A model generated the notes under the pieces. It made no database searches. It was not told where the DNA came from and worked only from the letters and a program-made list of their open reading frames with translations. The translations under genes were made by a program, and so were the position numbers. 64,000 nucleotides of DNA from Verrucomicrobiota bacterium. GTDB taxonomy: Bacteria > Verrucomicrobiota > Verrucomicrobiia > Opitutales > Opitutaceae. Location of the stretch: NCBI GenBank assembly GCA_016222805.1, contig JACRQG010000006.1, positions 3,538-67,537 of the forward strand, in the 5' to 3' direction. This document shows, piece after piece, positions 51,198-58,848 of the stretch; positions within the stretch are counted from its first letter, which is position 1; every line of letters starts with the position of its first letter.

Positions 51198-51968
51198 ATG
51201 GCCCTGTCGAGCAGTCGTGCGCGAAACCTGGTGGGCGGGACGACCTCGTCCCGCGCCCGTGGCACGCCCAGCCGAAAGGCGGCGGGCGAGGTCGTCCCGA
51301 CTACAGAAAGCCCGGCACTCGCGGCGGAGATTGTTGCCCGCCTGCGGGCCCGGCGCGACGAGCGCAACATCGCCGGCCAGGCGCGGTATGGCATCCGTTC
51401 GGCGACGGAGCAGTGCGGAATTCCCGCCCCGGTGCTGCGCGCCCTTGCACGGCAGCACCGGCGGGATCATTCGCTGGCGCTGGCCCTCTGGCCCTGCGGC
51501 GTGCACGACGCGCGGGTGCTGGCGACGCTCATCGCGGACCCCCGGCAACTGACGCGGCGGCAGGCGGAGCAATGGGTGCGGGACTGCGACAACTGGGCCC
51601 AGACCGACTCACTCGCCTTCCTGGTCGATCGGACGGGCTTCGCGGAAGCCGTGGCGCATGCCTGGAGCCGGCGGAGGTCGGAGTTCGTGAAACGTACGGG
51701 TTTTGCCGTGATGGCCGGCATGGCGGTTCACCGGAAGGAACTCCCCGACGAGGTCTTTCTCCGGATGCTGCCGGTGATCACCCGCGAGGCGGCCGATGAT
51801 CGCAACTTCGTGAAGAAAGCGGTGAACTGGGCGCTGCGGCAGATCGGTAAGCGCAACCCGCGGCTGTGCCGGGCGGCGATGGCCGAGGCGCGGAGGATCT
51901 TCCACCTCGATTCTCGCGCTGCCCGCTGGATCGCCGCGGATGCGTTGCGGGAGCTGGCGCGGCGTTGA
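51198..51968 (+). CDS. AlkD-like DNA alkylation repair protein with repeat-derived N-terminus
   Basis: 256 residues. From about residue 37 the protein is an all-helical HEAT-like AlkD fold (EIVARLRARRDERNIAGQARYGI, VRDCDNWAQTDSLAF, DRNFVKKAVNWALRQIGKRN), the family that removes N3/N7-alkylpurines without base flipping. The conserved Trp/Asp stretch DNWAQTDS is present. The first ~36 residues (ARNLVGGTTSSRARGTPSRK...) are encoded by a REPIN-like repeat at 51231-51304. No in-frame ATG, GTG or TTG was found between the repeat and the domain, so the repeat appears to be translated. Convergent with rlmN. Confidence 0.82.
   Translation: MALSSSRARNLVGGTTSSRARGTPSRKAAGEVVPTTESPALAAEIVARLRARRDERNIAGQARYGIRSATEQCGIPAPVLRALARQHRRDHSLALALWPCGVHDARVLATLIADPRQLTRRQAEQWVRDCDNWAQTDSLAFLVDRTGFAEAVAHAWSRRRSEFVKRTGFAVMAGMAVHRKELPDEVFLRMLPVITREAADDRNFVKKAVNWALRQIGKRNPRLCRAAMAEARRIFHLDSRAARWIAADALRELARR
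51231..51304 (+). repeat. REPIN-like paired-hairpin repeat, copy D (inside a coding region)
   Basis: 74 bp. The left part GCGGGACGACCTCGTCCCGC is a perfect hairpin; the right part GGGCGAGGTCGTCCCGACTA mirrors it with the outer end CTAC. It spans codons 12-36 of the AlkD-like frame. Confidence 0.65.
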
Positions 51969-51974
51969 TGGGAC

Positions 51975-53090
51975 TTACGTCGCGGCCACGGCGAGCTGGC
52001 CGCAGCCGGCCGCAATGTCGAGGCCGCGGCGCTGGCGCACGGTGCTCGGCAGGGAGAATTCGTGCGCGAGAATTTGCTGAAAGCGCTTTGCCGCCTCGGG
52101 TCGCGTCGGGACGCCGTCGTACTGCGTGGTGGGATTCAGCGGGATCAGGTTCACCTGGGCCGGCAGGCCGCGGAGGAGGCGGCCCACGGCGCGGGCATGC
52201 TCCGGGGAGTCGTTTTTCCCCTCGATCAGGGTCCACTCGTAGAAGATGCGTCGTCCGGTCGTCTCGCTGTAGGTGCGGCAGGCGGCCATCAGTTCGTCGA
52301 GCGGCCACTTCTTCGCCACGGGCACGAGCGCCGCACGCTCCGCCGAATCGGCCGAATGCAGTGACACCGCGAGGTGCAGCGGTCGCCGCTCCCGCGCGAG
52401 CCGCAGGATGCCGGGAACCACGCCGACCGTGCTCAGGGTGATGCGTTCGGCACCGAGGGCGAGGCCGGCCGGATCACGCAGGATGTCGATTGCGTGCATC
52501 ACGGCGTCGTAGTTGTGCAAGGGCTCCCCCATGCCCATCAGCACGACGTTGCGGAGGCGTGACGACGATGCCGTTGTCGCCGGGGGCGGAGACTCCGGGC
52601 GGGCCTCAGCGGGATCGGCTGCCTCCGAGGCGCGCCGTAGGGTGCGGGCGACGTGAAGGGCCTGGGCGACGATCTCGGCGGGGGTGAGGTCGCGGAGGAA
52701 GCCCATCTGGCCGGTGGCGCAGAAGACGCAGCCCATCGCACAGCCGGCCTGGGAGCTGATGCAGGCTGTGACGCGGCCGGTGAAGCGCATCAGCACGGTT
52801 TCGATCCGTTCGTCGTCGGAGAGGCGCAGGAGGTACTTGCGGGTGAAGCCGTCGGAGGAGTCGGTGGCGAGGGCGGTGCGCGGAGACTCGAGGGTGGCCT
52901 CGGCGGCGAGGCGATCGCGGACGCGCACGGGCAGATCGGGGAGCGTTGCGGACGAAAGAGAGTCCGCGAGATCCAGGTAAAGGTGGCTCCAGAGCCGCGC
53001 CGCGTGGACGGAGGGGAATCCCCACCGGGCGAACTGCACGTGCAGTTGCTCCCGCGTGAGGCCGTGGAGGTTGACGCGCGCGGTGTGCAT
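51975..53090 (-). CDS. rlmN: 23S rRNA/tRNA adenine-C2 methyltransferase
   Basis: 371 residues; radical-SAM enzyme that methylates A2503 of 23S rRNA and A37 of some tRNAs. The cluster motif is CAMGCVFC in SSQAGCAMGCVFCATGQMGF. The MGMGEPLHNYDAVMHAI, HLAVSLHS and PLNPTTQYDG motifs are present, and the C-terminal methyl-carrying Cys lies in GLDIAAGCGQL. An extra Ala/Pro/Ser-rich stretch of about 20 residues (EAADPAEARPESPPP) sits between the radical-SAM motif and RLRNVVLMGMGE. The start ATG gives the expected N-terminal helix-turn (NLHGLTREQLHVQF). Confidence 0.93.
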   Translation of the reverse strand: MHTARVNLHGLTREQLHVQFARWGFPSVHAARLWSHLYLDLADSLSSATLPDLPVRVRDRLAAEATLESPRTALATDSSDGFTRKYLLRLSDDERIETVLMRFTGRVTACISSQAGCAMGCVFCATGQMGFLRDLTPAEIVAQALHVARTLRRASEAADPAEARPESPPPATTASSSRLRNVVLMGMGEPLHNYDAVMHAIDILRDPAGLALGAERITLSTVGVVPGILRLARERRPLHLAVSLHSADSAERAALVPVAKKWPLDELMAACRTYSETTGRRIFYEWTLIEGKNDSPEHARAVGRLLRGLPAQVNLIPLNPTTQYDGVPTRPEAAKRFQQILAHEFSLPSTVRQRRGLDIAAGCGQLAVAAT

Positions 53091-53116
53091 CGGGGGCGCG
53101 CAGACGAAGGGGCGCG

Positions 53117-54016
53117 TCAGCCGGTCGACGCCACGGCGGTGGCGCGGATCTCCCGCAGCGAGGCCAGGGCCTCCGGGATGCCGACCTCATGGCGCCGGCG
53201 ATCGAGGAAGTAGCTCACGGTCGTGAAACCGAGTTCGTCGAGCATCGTCAGCGCCTGTTCATAGCGATCGGCGACGCGGGCGGGGCGGTGCGCGTCGGCG
53301 CCCAGGACGATCGGAATGCCGCGGGCGCGGATCAGCTCCAGCATGCGCGGCCCAGGGTTCATCTCGGGGAGCACCTTGTGCAGGCCACTGGTGTTGAGTT
53401 CCATCGCGACGCCGGTGCGCGCGATGCGGTCGAGGGTGCGTTCGATGTGCGGCTGGATTCGGGCGAAGCGCCACTCGTGCGGCGCCTCGTTCTTCACCAG
53501 ATCCGGGTGCGAAATCGTGTCGAACAGGCCGGTCTCCGCCGAGGCGGCAAGGTGTTCGAAGTAGGTCTGCTGGTAAGCGAAGGCGTCACCGGTGTAGTAC
53601 CGCGCCTTGTAGAACGACACCTGCATGTGCACGGAGCCGAGCACATGGTGAAGCGGCACGCGCGCGTGCAGGCGTTCGGTCCAGGCCTCCAAGCCGGGAA
53701 AGTAGTCGCTTTCGAGGCCGAGCCGCACATCGACCCGCCCGGCGTATTCGGCGCGCGCCCGGGCCACCAGATCCACGTATTCTTCGAACTCTTCCGGGGC
53801 CATGCGGTGATCGATCCCCATCCGGTCCGGCAGGGGACCGTGGCACGTGACAATCAGGCCCTTGAGGCCGCGCTGTTCGGCCACGGCGGCATACTCTGCC
53901 GGCGAGCCGATCGCGTGTTTGCAGAGCGGCGTGTGACTGTGCGATTCGTAAAGCAGCGGCGCGGGCACGGGGGGAAGTCTTTCTCTTCGCTCCTTCTCAT
54001 TCCACTTTCTCTCCAT
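53117..54016 (-). CDS. PHP-domain phosphoesterase, histidinol-phosphatase-like
   Basis: 299 residues. The PHP metal ligands are all visible: ESHSHTPLCKHA, TCHGPLPDRM, LGLESDYFPG, LGSVHMQV, ISHPDLVKN and GADAHRP. This pattern fits HisK-type histidinol phosphatases, which finish histidine synthesis, but related PHP enzymes act on other phosphoesters, and no his gene is near. The ATG at MERKWNEKERRE is chosen; upstream frame is low quality. It shares the minus strand with rlmN (26 bases before) and the GH88 gene (62 bases). Confidence 0.85.
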   Translation of the reverse strand: MERKWNEKERRERLPPVPAPLLYESHSHTPLCKHAIGSPAEYAAVAEQRGLKGLIVTCHGPLPDRMGIDHRMAPEEFEEYVDLVARARAEYAGRVDVRLGLESDYFPGLEAWTERLHARVPLHHVLGSVHMQVSFYKARYYTGDAFAYQQTYFEHLAASAETGLFDTISHPDLVKNEAPHEWRFARIQPHIERTLDRIARTGVAMELNTSGLHKVLPEMNPGPRMLELIRARGIPIVLGADAHRPARVADRYEQALTMLDELGFTTVSYFLDRRRHEVGIPEALASLREIRATAVASTG

Positions 54017-54078
54017 CGCTTCGATGGAAGAAACGACTACGTCGGGCGAGAAGGAGAAAGATGAAGAGGAAAGAGAGG

Positions 54079-55491
54079 TCAGAAGAAGGTGTAGTATTTG
54101 CCCTGGGCGAGGCGTTGGATCAGGAGCGCGAGTTCCATGGCGTGGTAGTCGCCCCACATGCAGGCTTCGCCGCACGGCACTTTCCGGCCCGGCGGCACGT
54201 AGTCCCAACCGTTGGGTCGATGGTACACACTGTGAAGCAGCAAGCCCTGGTGCTTGCGGTCGGTGGCCAGATACGGCTCATCGAAGAGCGTGTCGGCAAT
54301 TGTCAGGCCTGCCTGGAAGTACTTTTGGCCGGCGGCCTTTTCGCCTTTGGCGGTCAGGTAGGTGCCGAGGCGCAGGAAACCCTGGGCGGCGATGGCGGCG
54401 GCCGAGCTGTCGACGGGCTCGTGGGGGTTGAATGGATCCGCGTCCTTCTTGGTGTAGTCGCCCAGGCGGTGGGAATTGAGGGCCATGCTGTCCCAGTAGG
54501 GCACGCCGTCGCGGGCGGAATAACCGTCGATGTAGTAGTCGCTGGTCGCGCGGGCGGTCTCGAGGTAGAGGTCGGTCACGGCGCGCCGGCCGCCGACGGC
54601 GTCGAGGTCGGCGCCGGGCACGGTGTCGAGGAACTCCAGTTGCTCGGCGTAGCCGCAGATGATCCAGGCGGCGCCGCGGGTCCAGGTGGTGAAGGGGGAG
54701 TAGCCCTGCTGGGAGCTGGGGCAGCGGAACTGGCCGTCGTTCCGGTTGAAGACACTCTCGTGGGCGACGCGGCCGCGGACATCGTAGCTGTCGCGACCCT
54801 GGCCGAAGAAGACGTTGAACCGGGCGGTCGTGGCGGCGTGTTCGATGGCGCGGTGGAGGAGGTTGATCGGCTTGTCGCCTTCGCCCATGAGCACGTGGCC
54901 GAGTTGGTGGGCGACGGCGAGCGAGCGCATCGAGCGGATGGTGTCGGCAAAGAGCGACTGCGGCCCGTTGAACGAGTAGATGTAGCCGCTGGGGGCCACG
55001 CCCGCCGCGCCGGGGAGCGGCGACCACGGCTGGCGGTAGGCAGTGGTGACGTGGCGTGCGGCCTGGACGGCGCCGGAGGCCTTCAACGCCATCTCGGTGT
55101 AATCGATCTCGCGCTGGTCGCGGGCAATGCGCCCCTCGAGAATCAGCCGGCGGAGGTTGCCGTAGGTGGAGACGTTGTTGAAGCCGTGGTCATGCACGCC
55201 GACGTGGGAGACGTGCGAGGCCATGTGCTTGACGGTCTTCTCGCGGCCCAGTGCCAGCATGGTCTCGTCGCCGGTGGCGTCGAAGTGGAGGAACGACATG
55301 CCGAACTGGAAACCCTGTGTCCATTCGGTCCATCCCCGGGACGTGTAGCGGCCCTTCCACGTGAACACCGGCGTGCCCTTGGAGGGATCCCAGGAGGCGT
55401 TGAGCGCCCGGATTTTCTGGCCGGCGAGTTCGAAGACGCGGGTGGTCTTCTTTTGCAGCTTCTGCGGGGTGAGGCTGGTATGGATCTTCAT
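54079..55491 (-). CDS. GH88-family unsaturated glucuronyl hydrolase
   Basis: 470 residues, no obvious signal peptide, so probably cytoplasmic or exported by another route. GH88 enzymes release unsaturated uronic acids from oligosaccharides made by polysaccharide lyases, by a hydration mechanism. The (alpha/alpha)6 barrel features include GVHDHGFNN with the HDxGF catalytic block, LFADTIRSMRSL with the second Asp, and TTWTRGAAWIICGY. It fits with the beta-helix and acetylesterase genes elsewhere in the window as part of pectin or uronate breakdown. It lies just upstream of the PHP gene on the same strand. Confidence 0.86.
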   Translation of the reverse strand: MKIHTSLTPQKLQKKTTRVFELAGQKIRALNASWDPSKGTPVFTWKGRYTSRGWTEWTQGFQFGMSFLHFDATGDETMLALGREKTVKHMASHVSHVGVHDHGFNNVSTYGNLRRLILEGRIARDQREIDYTEMALKASGAVQAARHVTTAYRQPWSPLPGAAGVAPSGYIYSFNGPQSLFADTIRSMRSLAVAHQLGHVLMGEGDKPINLLHRAIEHAATTARFNVFFGQGRDSYDVRGRVAHESVFNRNDGQFRCPSSQQGYSPFTTWTRGAAWIICGYAEQLEFLDTVPGADLDAVGGRRAVTDLYLETARATSDYYIDGYSARDGVPYWDSMALNSHRLGDYTKKDADPFNPHEPVDSSAAAIAAQGFLRLGTYLTAKGEKAAGQKYFQAGLTIADTLFDEPYLATDRKHQGLLLHSVYHRPNGWDYVPPGRKVPCGEACMWGDYHAMELALLIQRLAQGKYYTFF

Positions 55492-55635
55492 GGCGGACGG
55501 AAGAGATCACGTTGCCGGGAGCGCGGCGGCGAAACAAGGGAGAATCAGGGAGACTACGCCTGACAATTCGCGACCGGGAATTTCGTGGACGGGAAGAATG
55601 GTGCATTCCTGAACCAATGGTCTCCAGAAAACGAA

Positions 55636-55661
55636 AAGAGGCGGACCGTGGTCCGCCTCTT
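55636..55661 (-). terminator. Strong intrinsic terminator of VPDSG-type gene
   Basis: A perfect 12 bp stem AAGAGGCGGACC / GGTCCGCCTCTT with a 2-base loop, followed on the minus strand by TTCGTTTTC. It lies 25 bases past the stop of the gene at 55687-56277. Confidence 0.85.
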
Positions 55662-55686
55662 GGGTCTCAGGGAGAGTGTTTTAGTT

Positions 55687-56277
55687 TCAGCTTTTGCGCT
55701 TGGCGGTGAGGCTGCCGAAGCGGGCAAGCAGGAGGGACGCCAAGCCGGCCAGGATAAAGGTCGAGCTGCTGTCGGAAACGCCGTTCACGACCTCGGCCTG
55801 CAGGGTGAAGACCCCGTTCATGGAAGGCGAAAGGGGGCTCCATTCCGCGGTCGGACTCGGGGCGGGCACCCACGTGAACTGATAGTCGCCGGCGGAGAGT
55901 CCGGAGAACGTCACCCCCTGCCAGTGGGTGGGCGCCAAGCTTCCAAGACTGGTGGGTGAACTGACCAAGGGTCCGCCGTAGTTGCTTCCGTCGACGAAGA
56001 AGTTGGTGACACCGTCAACCAAGCCGAGGGGCTTGGCATTCACGAGCATATTGAAAGCGAGGGTCGTCGAGGCATAGGGGTTTCCGTTTACCCCAACCAG
56101 GTTCATGCTGCCCTCGGTGTGGTGCCCGCCATGATTGTAGGTGCCGAGCCAGATGCTGACGGAGCCGGGGGTGCCGGCGTTTTCGTAGCCGATCGAAGTG
56201 GCATGGCCGAAGACCTTGCCCATGCTCAGCGAGAACAAGGCGAGCACGGCAAGTGCGCGGAGAGATTTGGTGATCAT
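55687..56277 (-). CDS. VPDSG-type C-terminally sorted secreted protein (variant VSDSSST)
   Basis: 196 residues. Signal peptide MITKSLRALAVLALFSLSMG, cleavage near VFGHA. The mature region is unrecognised, rich in Gly/Ser/Asn/His (ATSIGYENAGTPGSVSIW, LGTYNHGGHH). The C-terminus has VSDSSSTF, a hydrophobic helix (ILAGLASLLLARF) and the basic end TAKRKS. This is the VPDSG-CTERM layout with Pro and Gly replaced, so recognition by the exosortase is plausible but less certain than for the gene at 5029. A sigma-54-type element precedes it and a strong terminator follows. Confidence 0.75.
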   Translation of the reverse strand: MITKSLRALAVLALFSLSMGKVFGHATSIGYENAGTPGSVSIWLGTYNHGGHHTEGSMNLVGVNGNPYASTTLAFNMLVNAKPLGLVDGVTNFFVDGSNYGGPLVSSPTSLGSLAPTHWQGVTFSGLSAGDYQFTWVPAPSPTAEWSPLSPSMNGVFTLQAEVVNGVSDSSSTFILAGLASLLLARFGSLTAKRKS

Positions 56278-56317
56278 AAATTATGGTAGGGTGATGAGTT
56301 GAGGGACGAAGGTGCGT

Positions 56318-56333
56318 AGCACTACTCATGCCT
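56318..56333 (-). promoter_or_regulatory. Candidate sigma-54 (-24/-12) promoter of second VPDSG-type gene
   Basis: On the minus strand AGGCATGAGTAGTGCT: GG and GC are exactly 12 bases apart, with GGCA, G and TGCT matching TGGCAYG-N4-TTGCW. Start would fall near 56307, giving a ~30-base leader. It shares GGCATG-N5-TGC with the 4955 element. Confidence 0.5.
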
Positions 56334-56406
56334 CGAATAAGAAAAGCGAAGATATTTCATAATTAATTGATAGTAAATTGATTAAAATCTCACCTGCCCG
56401 CTATTG

Positions 56407-56423
56407 TCGGGTTCGAGCCCCGG
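56407..56423 (+). other. tRNA T-arm-like fragment
   Basis: TCGGG-TTCGAGC-CCCGG: a 5 bp stem (one wobble) with a loop fitting TTCRANY. No matching acceptor, D- or anticodon arm and no CCA were found, so it is not an intact tRNA. It may be a relic or an attachment-site remnant, or chance. Confidence 0.3.
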
Positions 56424-56483
56424 TAAATCTGTAAAGATAACGCAGATTTTGACCACTCATCATCGCGAACTAATATATTGTAA

Positions 56484-56502
56484 ATAATTGTTAAACAATT
56501 AT
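56484..56502. promoter_or_regulatory. Perfect AT-rich dyad, possible operator
   Basis: ATAATTGTT-A-AACAATTAT, 9 bp arms about a single base, in the AT-rich island between the divergent VPDSG-type and MarC genes. A dimeric regulator site is possible. Confidence 0.35.
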
Positions 56503-56709
56503 ATGTGATAATCTGTGACTCCGTGTAAGAGATCCCGACATTCTGAAGCCGTAGGCGGGGCTGACCTTGGAGAGGCTGGCATGGGGTTGCTTGCGCGCGT
56601 CGGGATTGTGTGCGTAAAGCAGGTCTAAGGGAGCAACGGCAGCGGTGAAGTTGCGGCTGAGCGTGGCTTGCGGTCCTTGGCGGGGAGTTGCTTATTCTCG
56701 GGAGAGACA

Positions 56710-57288
56710 ATGTCCGACTGGATGCACAAGTTCCTGCAGGCGTTCATCCCGCTGTTCGTGGCGATCGACCCGATCGGCCTGGCGGCGATCTTTCTCGGCC
56801 TGGGGCAGGGCGTGGCCCCAGCGCAACGGCAACGGATCGCGCGGCAGGCGACGCTGACAGGAGGCGGGGTGGCGCTGCTCTTCCTCTTTCTGGGCACCAC
56901 GATCTTCCAGATGCTCGGCATTTCGCCGAGCGACTTCCAGATCGCGGGCGGCCTGATCCTCTTCATCCTCGCGGCGCGGGATCTGATGCACTCGGCGGCG
57001 GAGCCGGAAAAGCTGCCGGAGGACTTCGGCGTCGTGCCGCTGGGCATGCCACTGATTGCGGGGCCGGCGCTGATCACGACCCTGTTGCTGCTGGCGCAGA
57101 CCCACGGTGTCGTCGTGACCCTGGCCGCCCTCGCGACCAACCTGCTGTTAATCGTGCTGGCCTTTGCCTACAGCGATCGGCTGGCGCGCCTGGTCGGCAC
57201 GACCGGCCTGCGGGCGATTTCCAAGATCATCTCCATGCTGCTCGCCGCCATCGCGATCTCGATGATCCGGCAGGGCTTGAAGGGATAA
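56710..57288 (+). CDS. MarC family membrane protein
   Basis: 192 residues with six hydrophobic helices, normal for MarC/YchE/UPF0056. The ATG follows GGAGAG at 56701-56706. Conserved features include FIPLFVAIDPIGLAAIFLGL at the first helix, SPSDFQIAGGLILFILA, and the glycine/proline segment VPLGMPLIAGPALITTLL. Its function is unproven; early links to multiple antibiotic resistance were not upheld for E. coli MarC. It stands alone downstream of the AT-rich island and is followed by a REPIN-like repeat. Confidence 0.88.
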   Translation: MSDWMHKFLQAFIPLFVAIDPIGLAAIFLGLGQGVAPAQRQRIARQATLTGGGVALLFLFLGTTIFQMLGISPSDFQIAGGLILFILAARDLMHSAAEPEKLPEDFGVVPLGMPLIAGPALITTLLLLAQTHGVVVTLAALATNLLLIVLAFAYSDRLARLVGTTGLRAISKIISMLLAAIAISMIRQGLKG

Positions 57289-57319
57289 ACGCGGGGCGCC
57301 GCGAGCCGCGGAAACCGCG

Positions 57320-57392
57320 GGGTGGCTGGGCTCGTTGAGCCCGGACCCGACACGGTCGAGAGCACGTTTTCCCAGCGGCAGCGACCCCGGCT
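57320..57392 (-). repeat. REPIN-like paired-hairpin repeat, degenerate copy E
   Basis: 73 bp. GTGGCTGGGCTCGTTGAGCC at one end and CGACCCCGGCTGC at the other; its reverse complement begins GCAGCCGGGGTCG and ends CAACGAGCCCAGCCAC, parallel to copy A. It lies between convergent marC and the DUF1501 gene. Confidence 0.55.
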
Positions 57393-57410
57393 GCAACGAA
57401 ATCGCGGACC

Positions 57411-58838
57411 TTACGCCAGGATCTTGTCGATCACCCGGGCGCCTTCCACTCCGGTCAGCTTGGCGTCGAGGCCCTGGAACTTCACCGAGAATGCCTCGTG
57501 GCGGATGCCCAGCAGATGGAGCATCGTGGCGTGCAGATCGTGGACGGTGCAGACGTCCTCCACGGCGGCGTAACCGAGTTCGTCGGTGGCGCCGAGCACC
57601 ATGCCCGGCCGGATGCCGCCGCCCGCGAGCCACATCGACATGGATTTGTTGTGGTGATCGCGGCCGGTGGTGCCCTTGTTGTCCTGGGACATCGGCGTGC
57701 GCCCGAACTCGCCCGTCCACACCATGAGAGTCTCGTCGAGGAGACCGCGCCGCTTCAGGTCGGTGATGAGCGCGGCGGAGGCTTGGTCGGTTTCCTTGGC
57801 GCGCAGGGGCAGTTCCTCGCGGAGGAGGCTGTGGTGATCCCAGTCGCGGTGGTAGAGTTGGATGAAACGCACGCCGCGTTCGACCAGTCGGCGGGCCAGG
57901 AGGCAGTTGGAGGCGAACGAGCCGTCACCGGGCGTGCACCCATAGAGGGCCAGGGTCCGCGCGTCCTCGCCACGGAGGTCCATGAGCTCGGGCACGCTGG
58001 CCTGCATCTGAAACGCCATCTCGTACTGGGCGAGGCGGGTGGCGATCTCGGGATCGCGCACCCAGGCATCGTGCTGGCGGTCGAGTTCGGCGATGGCGCG
58101 GACGTCGGCCCCCTGCTGCGCGCGGGAAACTCCCGCGGGGTTGGTGAGGTAGTGCACGGCGTCGCCCCGACTGTGGAGCTGCACGCCTTGAAACCGCGTG
58201 GGCAGAAAACCGCTGCTCCACTGCCGGGTGGCGATCGGCTGGGGGGAGCGGCCGGGACCGGTGGTGACCATGACGACGAAGCCCGGGAGGTTTTCCGCCT
58301 CGCTGCCGAGCCCGTAGTTGACCCACGCCCCCATGCTGGGCCGCCCGGCGATCTGCGCCCCGGTGTTCATGAACATGTGCGCCGGATCGTGGTTTATGGC
58401 ATCGGTCGTCATCGAGCGGATCAGGCAAATGTCGTCGATGATCCCGCCCAGGTGCGGCAGGAGGGTGCTGATCTCGGTCTGGTTTCGACCGCACTTCGCG
58501 AATGGGAACTGCGGCCCGTGGCAGACCAAGGGTTGCCCCTGCAGCTGGGCGAGCTGCTGACCGCGCGTGAGGCTTTCGGGCATGGGCTGGCCATGCATCG
58601 CGGCGAGCTTCGGCTTGGGATCGAACGTCTCAAACTGCGACGGTCCCCCCGCCATCGTGAGCCAGATCACGCGCTTCGCTTTCTGGGGGAGCGGCAGCGG
58701 CCACACCACGCCGCGGGCAGGAGCGGCGCCGGCGGAGGTTCGGCCGACAAGCGACGCCAGCGCCACCGCGCCGAGGCCCTGCGAAACGCGGCCGAGGAAG
58801 GCGCGGCGGGTGGGGGGAGAGTACGGCTGGAGAATCAT
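57411..58838 (-). CDS. DUF1501 family protein (sulfatase-like fold), Tat-exported
   Basis: 475 residues. The leader contains a twin-arginine-like motif TRRAFLGRVSQGLGAVALASL. The family signature is clear: VIWLTMAGGPSQFETFDPKP, FAKCGRNQTEISTLLPHLG, RSMTTDAINHDPAHMFMNTG and TGEFGRTPMSQDNKGTTGRDHH. DUF1501 proteins are abundant in Planctomycetes and Verrucomicrobia, almost always next to a DUF1549/DUF1553 cytochrome-like partner, as here (10 bases upstream). They have an alkaline-phosphatase-superfamily fold; the substrate is unknown, and a role in sulfated or complex glycan use is often suggested. Confidence 0.9.
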   Translation of the reverse strand: MILQPYSPPTRRAFLGRVSQGLGAVALASLVGRTSAGAAPARGVVWPLPLPQKAKRVIWLTMAGGPSQFETFDPKPKLAAMHGQPMPESLTRGQQLAQLQGQPLVCHGPQFPFAKCGRNQTEISTLLPHLGGIIDDICLIRSMTTDAINHDPAHMFMNTGAQIAGRPSMGAWVNYGLGSEAENLPGFVVMVTTGPGRSPQPIATRQWSSGFLPTRFQGVQLHSRGDAVHYLTNPAGVSRAQQGADVRAIAELDRQHDAWVRDPEIATRLAQYEMAFQMQASVPELMDLRGEDARTLALYGCTPGDGSFASNCLLARRLVERGVRFIQLYHRDWDHHSLLREELPLRAKETDQASAALITDLKRRGLLDETLMVWTGEFGRTPMSQDNKGTTGRDHHNKSMSMWLAGGGIRPGMVLGATDELGYAAVEDVCTVHDLHATMLHLLGIRHEAFSVKFQGLDAKLTGVEGARVIDKILA

Positions 58839-58848
58839 GGCGGGGAGC

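Larger units (their letters stand above)
56278..56709. other. 432-base gap including an AT-rich island
   Basis: No supported gene. Roughly 56335-56520 is strikingly AT-rich against the GC-rich surroundings. It contains the sigma-54-type element, a T-arm-like sequence (56407-56423), an inverted repeat AAATCTG / CAGATTT (56425-56431, 56443-56449) and a perfect 9 bp dyad (56484-56502). Confidence 0.6.

Noticed and set aside
56349-56377. Sigma-70 promoter (TTTACT, 17 bases, TATCTT, minus strand) for the second VPDSG-type gene
   Set aside because: Such matches are expected by chance in an AT-rich stretch; the sigma-54-type element nearer the gene, shared with the other VPDSG gene, is the better candidate.
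56407-56423. Intact tRNA gene at the T-arm-like sequence
   Set aside because: No pairing acceptor stem, D-arm or anticodon arm in the expected spacing, and no CCA.
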